Shown: in pieces, positions 24,101 through 33,100 of the stretch
Layout of the letters: each line of letters opens with the position of its first letter
Numbering within the stretch: the first letter of the stretch is position 1
Assembly: GCA_017562135.1 (NCBI GenBank)
Contig: QEYB01000448.1
Coordinates: 2,480,001 to 2,544,000 of the forward strand
Origin: Dipylidium caninum
Lineage: Eukaryota > Platyhelminthes > Cestoda > Cyclophyllidea > Dipylidiidae
DNA: 64,000 bases
Reading direction: 5' to 3'
Notes under the pieces: model-generated
The model's input: the letters and a program-made list of their open reading frames with translations, nothing else
The model's database searches: none
Told to the model about the DNA's origin: nothing
Made by a program: the position numbers and the translations under genes

Positions 24101-27100
24101 AATTCGTCGAGTGCTGAAGATGCCGGGGCTGTTCTCTACGTGCTCCTCGCCGACATCTTCTCCTCCTCCTCATTTTTGCTGCCTCCACCCTAAACACGAA
24201 ACGGCAAGCCACGGGGCACTGTGACGAAGATGCCAGTCTTGTCGTGCACCCAGTGTAAGGGTGTCCCTGTCCCCTCCCCTTCCTCCCCTCCTCCCCCGGA
24301 AAAAATGCCTGGTTCGAGTGGGGTCAGAGTGGCCGCTACTTCGCCTTGCAGACCTCCACTCTCCTCATTCGACCAGGCTAACGTGTGCCAATGGTTTTTG
24401 TGGGCACACTACGTTTAGTCGACTTTCAAACTCCTCGGAAATCCTCTCCCGCCAGCCCGCTGACTGCGTCGACTCATGTGGACAGTCCGCGCCGACTGGA
24501 CCGAGAGCCAAAGTCCCGTTAGTTTATCACTGCGTCAGCTCGGACGTCCCCAGCAGGGCAAAGGTAGACGACTTTCTGTGAGGATGCGCCATTCGACGTC
24601 GACTCGGTGTGAAAAACGCTAGTAGCTTGTGGTCGAATGCCCTACAGCGGACCTCAGGTCTCCACACGACTGCGGGCGAGGCAATCGCCGCATGAACCAC
24701 AACTTGCCGAACTCTGCTCGTCCGCAGTGCGCGGGAAGGTCCCATCAAACGCGCCTCGTTAGTATCGCTTCATTGTTCCAGAGAAGCGACCGTGCGTGTG
24801 GGATTAGTGTTGTCACTCGGGGCGAAAGTATGGCCAGTTGCGTCCAAGCGTCGTCTAAGCTGGTCCCCGCCGAGCGGCGGAAGGAGAGCCTGATTCTGCA
24901 CGCAAGGCTGAGGTCCTCCCCGCGTCCATTAGCTCCTCGAAAATGGTGCGATTTTCGGGAATTCGCCCCTTTCTCCATTGCGACTGCGAGCAGGGCTCTT
25001 CTCTGTGCCTTTAGCCCTCCGTGGTGTCGGACGGTCGCGGTTACCTGACGCCGTCTCTGCCGCGCGCCCAACAGACGCCGGGTGCGGTGCCGATGGACGA
25101 CAGTTCGGAGGGGATCAGTTACCGTGAGCTTCAGTTGTTGGAGGAGCTCTCCAGCGCCCGGCAGGAGTTGGCAATGCTCAAACGCGCGAGCAGCGTGATC
25201 GACGAGCCGCTCCACAAACTCCCACCGCCCTCCACCCTACCAACGCAGCGCAGAGCCTTCCAACAACATCAGGAGAATGTGGAGATGTTCTCGAACCGCC
25301 ACCAGACTCAATACCAGTCACATCACGACATTCAACAAGGGTGAGATGAACACGGGGTGGCGTAGAAGGGCAGAGGCCGGGGGTTGGGGGGGGGGGGTCG
25401 GTCACGGGCATGCCGATAGGGCGCCGATGCTGGCCACGCCATTTGGGTTGCGCTGCCCAGCCTTGCGGTGGGTCGGTCAGTTGGGCGAGGGCGCCGACAG
25501 CGCTTCCCTCTGCCCCCACCCCCCGCCGATGGTGGAGGCAGAAAACGAAGCTGCTCCCGTCGTGAAGAGGGGCGCCCGACTTGCTCCTGGAGGGCGACAC
25601 ACGCCGATTCTGACACTCCGCCTCTCTGGGCCGACGCAGAACTGATTGAAAAAGGAGGCCGCCGCCGCGGAGACGACATTTTCGGGGGGTGTGAATGTGG
25701 CTCTCCGAGTGACGACGCGGGGGGCGGGGGACACCGTGGCCTGGCATCCGACTCCATGCAGTTTTATTTCGTTTTCAGGTCAAACCTCTACCGAACGCAC
25801 GGACGCTATGAGACCACGAGTAAGGGGACTACGCTTCTATTAAATTTTATTTTTCTTTTAACTTTACTTTCCGAGACATTTCGCGTTTCCATGCGAGTGT
25901 GAGTGCGAGTGTGTGTGAATGCATGTGCGAACTTACGAGGCGGCATGTAGTTCGCTGCCCCCGTGCACCAACGCAGCCGGTGATTGGTGAAAAGGTCTCC
26001 TTTGCACCGACTGAAAATTCTCTCGACGCGACTCCTGCCACCACTGCCGCATTCGCTGGGGCTTCCTCTCACGGACCAGACCGCTCCGTCACCCGACTGT
26101 CTCGGCTGCGCAGCGCCTTGCGCCCCCCTCGAAACGTGAGTCCGCTCCGCCCCCACGTCCGATGTCGGGCTCGCCACCAGCACCTCGTCTTCTCCTCATC
26201 CTCCTCCACCTCCTCCTCCTCCTTGCCTAGCCTCCTCCACCTCTCCCCACAGACTCCTCATTTTGGCGCCTTCGCGACGCGTTAAAATGCACACTTTGAG
26301 GAAATTTCACTTGTTTTCCGGCCCCGGTGGGGATGTCTTCTTAGCCGTTGATTAAGGACGGTGTGGGAGGGAGGTGGCCCTCGGAGGCCGCCTCCGCAAC
26401 CCTCAACTTCGCGTGTCTCTCCCAGACAGGCGTGCTGGCATGGTGGGAGGGTGAGTGGCGCCCAGCTCCTCCGTCCAGGACCTAGTTGACATCCCTCGCG
26501 CCTGCGGCCCTTGCACCCGCCTCGTGCGGAGCGAAGAACTCGTTGCTGCTTCAAATTTACTCCTCAAAATCGCATCTGGTGCCAAGATGAGGAGGAAGCG
26601 GCCCTTTAATTTCAACTATTATTCCTTTCTCTCTCCCCCCTTTCGGCTTCGTCATCGCAAATGGAGGGCGAATTTGCGGCCCCCGGTCCTCATGCCTCTT
26701 TCGTGCTCCTCTTGTAGATGTACGCGACGGTTGACCGTAGTGCCGAAATGCCTGCCCGAGGCTCCCGACCGGCCGTCCCTCCGCACGCGGGCCCGATGAA
26801 AGCGCTGCACTCGAGGGATCACCATCAGCACCACAACCACAGAAGCGGCGTCTGCGAGTATTGCTGGAATTTGGCTGCCCCACCCACTCCGTCCCTTCCC
26901 GACGACACCTTTGCGGGACTGTCGGACAACCCCTTCGCCGAGGATGACGACGAGCTTGACTGCGACGCCTTCAGCGAGTCCTCGTTGAGCAGTTGTCTGG
27001 ACGAAGAGGACTTGGACGAGGAGCACGGGGCCGGCAGTCGTGATGCTAGGCACTCTGGGAAACCCCACGAAAAGACAGATTTGGCGCGATTGCCATCACC

Positions 27101-30100
27101 TGTGGAGTGTGACGTGGTGACACGGCGTCGAGTTATTAGGAGGCGCATCCTTCGACCCACCCTGTTGCCCCCGATTTTCCCAGTGTCTTGTAATAGTCAG
27201 GAAGCGACCTCAGGCTCAGGTATATCGCCGCCTCGGCGCACGCCCAGGCCGGGGGCGTGGCGACGCCGACGACGTCGGCCCCCGGCATACCCGTCTCCTC
27301 CCCCTCCCCATCCCGCTGCCCCTGCCCCTGTCCCTGGCCTCCCCTTCCGCCTCCTCATCCGCCCACTTTTCCTCCCTAGACTCCGGATACGCCTTCGGCA
27401 CGCCCAAGCGTGCAATGAGTTCCGCCAACGTAACCGCCAGTCATTCGTGGAATTACCGCAACGGAATGCTGTCAGGTAGGCGCCTTATTTTCACAAGTGC
27501 ACGTGTGTCTTTGAAGCAGACGCCTAATTGAGTGTCTCATGAGCGAGGCAGCAAGCACAACGCACCTTGTCATCACCGTCTGACGGTGCAGGTGGGTAAA
27601 AAAGACACTTGCGCAACGGTATGCGTCAGTTTCCGAGCCAAAAGGACCCAGTTTCCCCTCCGCTTGAGCTCCGCTGTCTTCAAGTCGTCCGATGGAAACT
27701 CTCGGCTTATAACTAATTTAGTTGTTTGTGAGGAGATTACACAAAACCTTGACCCGCGGCCATGCAGAGGGAGCTGTTGAAGGCGACGCCGACCCTCGAC
27801 GACCGCAACCACGTGAACCAGGGGATCGCACAGCGAGCAGCGTGGAGGAATATCTCCAAGGGAGGGCTTCACGACCACCTCGGTGGTTCCGTTCCCTCCC
27901 GAGCGCAGAAGGAAACACTCCGTCTGAGGCCTACAATGCTGTCATTCACGTCGTCCTTCACCTGCTTTCGTCGTGCATTTAGCCGTTAGGATGTTGACAT
28001 CGACGCAGGGCTTAAATGTGGGGGTTTGGGGGCGGCGCATTGATGCTCCTGCGGAAGACGGACAATCGGAGCCATTGTTACCCCTTTGCAGGCCCACAGA
28101 GCCCGGGGCCGGGCTACTCGTCAATGCGGTCAGTGGGAAGCAGTTTGCGAGGCGGCGGGACGCTGCCCACCTCCCAGGGCTACTCGGCACGACGGGAGCG
28201 CCTGAGGCAGGAGGCCGAGCAGGCTGAGGCGCTACGGCAGAGCTCTCAGCGCATCAATCGCGTCGCCGCCGCATCCTCGAACGATCTACGCTCCACCTCT
28301 CTCAGTCAACAGCGTAGGCAGCACTACCACTCCATGTCGACCATCCAGGTGAGGCCTCGACTACGCAATAATCCGCCTATCGTGCGAGGGATGTGATGCC
28401 ACTTGTTGCGGGGACGCTCGTCAGGAAGGCGAATTCCGCGCGTTCAATGAGCAGGGATTGTCCTTCGGCCGACAGTGAGTGGCATCTGCCGCGGGGCAGT
28501 GGGCAAGGCTGTCGTGCTGACATTTCCGAGCAGGCGGAGGGCGTCCATGCCACTTCTGCCGGCGAGGCGCCCCGATGATCGTGGGATCGCCGAGCATCCG
28601 GGCCTGTGGTGGCAGACTCGGGGCGAGAGCGACTCACTTCCCAACACCGAAGCAAATGAAGCAGGCATTTTTGCTTTGAACCCCTTCGCGGGTGCCATCG
28701 AAGGTGCCTGAGGCCCACCAGTGCAACCTGTAGTTTGCATCAGATCTCGTCTCATTGCAGCGGAATAATTCTCGCTTAGCCGTTTCTAGTGGGCCAAGGT
28801 GCGGGGGTGGAGGGGTCGGCGGGGGCGGAGGACACCATGAACAAAGCACACGAACATTCAAGTCCTTTTGCCTGCAGCCCGAGCGCACGGAATTCGAAGA
28901 AATCGAGACAGTGACGCTGCAGCCCATTGGCCGAGGCGTCCAGGACCTGGGCTCCAACATGGGATCCACGGCGACGCTGAACAGAACCACCAGGCGGCCT
29001 GTTGCGTCGTCGATGTTTGAAGGTAGGTCTGTGCAGCCCTCGAGATGAGCGGCGTGCCACTAGCTCCGCCGCCGGCGCGAGAGCCGCACCTGAGCGTGCC
29101 CCTGCAGCGAGCCGGCGCACGTGGCACGTAAACCGCTGTACTGCCTTTCAGGTCTCAATAGGATGGATAATTACACAGGCGCCCGTCAGCAAGGAACAAA
29201 CATGTCGTAAGTGATTGCGTTTTGTGCATCGACTGTGCACTCCGCTGCCCTGTATGCGAAAATTGTGTCAAATGGAGCAAGCGCGGTGGAGTCGCACGTC
29301 GGCGCAGCCCGCGCTGGCGCCGCCACTCCTCCGAGAGCCTGTCTCCGCCTGCAGCGCTGGGAGGTGGGAGGATCCTCTGCCTCAGTGGCGATTCCTTGCG
29401 TGCCCCTCAAATCGCGTATGTCTCATCGCCACCGCCGCCACCACGCGCACCCGCCCAGCCAAAAGCGACTGACAGAGTTGTCCGGTTTTGTTTTCCCGCT
29501 AATTGCGTGGTCACGAGGCCTTCCGAGACAAGGCCGGCGTGAAGACCGGGAAATGTCCAGGAGTTGGTCCGTATTCGCCCGAACTGCAAGTATTTATGCC
29601 AAAATGTACCATTCTACCTTCTGCACAACTCAACAGAGGCCTGGTAATTTGATCAGACTTCACGACGAAGATGGAACGAGAGCAAGAGGCTGCCGGATTT
29701 TTGGCAGCCAGGTTCGCGACCACATTTTGCCCGTGGCAGGCGAGCAACACGCTGGGCGTGACACCCACGTTGACACTTCTTGCGTTGACTCTCCACTTCC
29801 GCACTCAACGCCGCCTGCTCAAACTCCTTTCCCCTGCCTCCTGCGCGCTCGCCTTCCCACCCGAGAGGAGTGCGTCCCGCAGGCCCTGAGACACTCCGGC
29901 CCGCAGTCCGGCGAGAGAGACGGCTGGCCTCCAGCCGACCAGAAATGTGCTCCACCGTCGGTGGAGCTGAGGCACTCGTGAAGCACCACCTCCTCTCACC
30001 ACAATTGCGTTCTGCCACTCCCGTCTTCAGTCAGACGCCTCCACACCGACGCAACATTCTCCCATTTAACACACGAAGCTACAAGGCTAGAAATGTCCTC

Positions 30101-33100
30101 CTCCTTGTAAGATGTCGCTGCAGTTTGTTTCCACGCTTTGGTTCTTTTGCAGGTCATTCGGTCGCCAGACCTCCGCCGTGGACATCACGCAGACAATGTC
30201 TGCCAGGCCTCAACGAGCCTCATCAAGTAAGACGCCTTTCTTTCATTTAACTTCCAATGTAAAGTAATAGGTCCCCTGGTCCTCCTCGCGCCCCACTTCC
30301 GCCCCGCCCCCGCCCCCGCCACCATGCAGGCTACTCCCTTCTCCGTCCGGGTCGGCTTCCGCACCTCGAGAGCCCCCGCCCCTCGCGCCCGTCCGTTCCC
30401 GCCTCGCTTCACTATTCCTTTTTTGTTCTCAGACTCCTACCTGTCATCCCTGCGCCGTCAGTCGGCCGGGACCGTGAGTGAAACGACCAGTCTCCAAAAC
30501 CACTTGTCCGCGCCCAAGTCCACCGCCTTCGTCACACAGCAACTGCGTCAGCAGCATCCTCAGCATCTGCAGCAGCATCAACAACATCTTCAATCACACC
30601 AGCTTCAAACGAGCCAACAGAGTTTGAAGTTTTCCTCCATGATGCAGCAGCCACAGCCGCAACAACAGCTGGCTGCCTTTGCGAATACGCAACACCAACA
30701 ACAGCAGCCACAGCAACAACTGCAGCAAAGCACAAGAAACGAAGTTGCGTGGACCAGCCAAGCGAACAGCGCCGCCGGCACGGCGGCCACCAACGGACCC
30801 GTCGACCTGGCCCTGGTGGAGGCCACATCGCCTGTCTGGTACCGCCTCAAAATTTCTCGGCAGGAAGGTTAGTCGGCCAGGCCTCCCCCCGCCCCCCGGG
30901 ATTTTCCGGGAAGCCGTTTCCTAAGGTGTGTTGGATTGCCTTTCTCGGGGGCCCAGGGTGTGCGTTTGAGGGGAGCGGCGACTTGTCAGAGCCACCGCCG
31001 CCTTCGCAGGCGCTCGATGCGGTGGGGCGGCGCACCGACGCCGCTGTCACATGCCACCGGGGCTGAAGTGGCTTTCGAGAGGTCGAAGGAGGGGACCCAC
31101 CTCCCGCGGGCCTCTCTTTGCCCCCATCCGCCCCTCGGCCTCTCATAGCTTTAGTTAACAGGCTGTTGAAGCGCAGCTCGATCTTCACTTGACTCGCGGT
31201 GAAAAGGGCTACTCGGGGTCCGTGAAAGATTCACGCACTTTTGGAGGATTAACTTTCATGCGCATGATGTGAAACGCAGAAAGAGAGAAGTGCGAAGTCT
31301 CTAACTTCTGTGTACTTTCGTAGCCATTTCGATTCTCAAAAATCAACCTCCCGGCAGTTTCCTTGTTCGTGACAGCACGACTTTCAAGGACGCCTATGGA
31401 TTGGCTGTCAAGAGCACAAAACCGCCAAACAAAACGGGACAAAAATCAGGTATGTTCGTCTGTTTTATCTCGGTCTTCGGCCACCGTTTGCTTGCCTAAG
31501 CAGAGTACATGTGAGGTGGAGAGCATCATGGCCCGACCGAGAGGTGCCCTGGGGTGTTCGGGCGACACTGCGTCCGCCGGTCGGCGTGTGCCCGTCCGGT
31601 GGGCTGAGGAGAGAGTAGCCACTTCGGTCGGGGCCGCCGGCGACTTTGCATGCCCCTCCACACTAGACCACCTAGACCGCCCATTGCCCTGGCAGCAGAG
31701 TGTGTGGCACGCGTGTAAAAGCTTATTTATTGATGCTTTTGTCAAATTTCATCACTAAATTTTTCTCTTCCCCCTCCTTGCCCCCTCCGTCACCGCCAAC
31801 GCCACCTTCTCCTCCATCTCGTCCTCCTCCTCCTCCTTCTCCTCCTCCTCCTCCTCGTCTTCCTCCAACATCACCACCACTCCCTCTCAGGTTTCGCAAA
31901 ATTCATGAAAAACATCCTCAGTAAGATGTGCCTCCTTGTTTTATAATTTGTGTGCTCATGCGCTATTTTGTTCGCGTTTACCTCTCCTCACCCGCCCCTC
32001 CCCGACCCCCCGATGCCCCGACCCCGAGGCCGGCCTCCCCCGCTCCACGCCCCGTCCCGCCCCCTCCCTTATTTCGTGATCGGGCGCAGTCCCTTTCACC
32101 TCCTCCTCCTCCTCCTCCTCCTCGCCATCACCCCGTTATAACAACACGCTCCATCCCATCCCGTCCCGTCCCTTCCCGTCCTGTCCGTATCGCTCCTCTC
32201 TCCGCCCACCCCTCCCCACGCCGCTGCAATCGTGGCTTTCATTTTGTCCGAGGCATAGGCGCTTCTTCCTATTATTATTATAATTGACGAAGTGCGATCC
32301 CCTTACCCTTCTCACCCGGCGTAATCGGATGTGTGTGCAAAGGTGAGGAGACGCGGAGACACTCGTTATCGGCGAGGGCGCTGCTTGTCCACTGTGGCCT
32401 CGCCCAGCAACCGCCACGGCCCTTAGAACCGGCGCGTATGTTGCATCCACCACTCACCGAGTGGAGTGAAAGACGCGATGGCAATTGTGCTTGGCCCCCA
32501 GTTGAGGATTGCGCATTTTCGCGGGTCTTGTGCCCATCTCTCGTCCTCGATGTTGTCACCGTGTCACTGTTGTCTGTCCCCGTGTGCACGCGCCTGAGAA
32601 CGCACCGACACACCGTCGTGCCCCACCGCCCCACCGCCCCGCCGGGGACACGCGGGCGGACGGCCGGCCTCCGCTCTGTCCGCTTTCGCGGTTGGGCGGC
32701 AAGGCCAGTCGCCCGTCTCACAGACGGCAGAGAGCGTCACTGACTCGCTATTCCCACTAAAACCGGGTCAAATGCTGCACAAACGGGTGTCGGGAGACAA
32801 CGACAAGTAGACGAGTCCATTCGCTCAACCGCGAGGACTCTAAAAGCCGTGCTCCAGGAGCGCGAGACAAAAGACGAGCCGAGACACTCGCCACATAAAT
32901 TGACAACTTAGAAAGAGTTGTGCAATTGGGGGAGGAAGGCAGAGTTCTCGCCTACCGCAGGAAGTCTCAGGACTTGGCGCGCTCGTCGCCACGTTGCGTC
33001 TGGGCCCAATCCTAACACACGCAGGTCGGCGCCGCTGGTGGCCCTGAACCAGTAAGGTGCCTTTAGGGAGGGGGGCTACTTCTGCCCAGCGTGCTTCCAA

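Noticed and set aside
27722..27989. Open frames of 75-86 codons between tensin exons 20 and 21
   Set aside because: Exons 20 and 21 already join in phase, and no good donor follows these frames.
31700..32287. Pro-rich frames around 31.7-32.3 kb
   Set aside because: They come from CTC/CCT-rich intron sequence between the SH2 exons and cross the real microexon 27 in the wrong frame.
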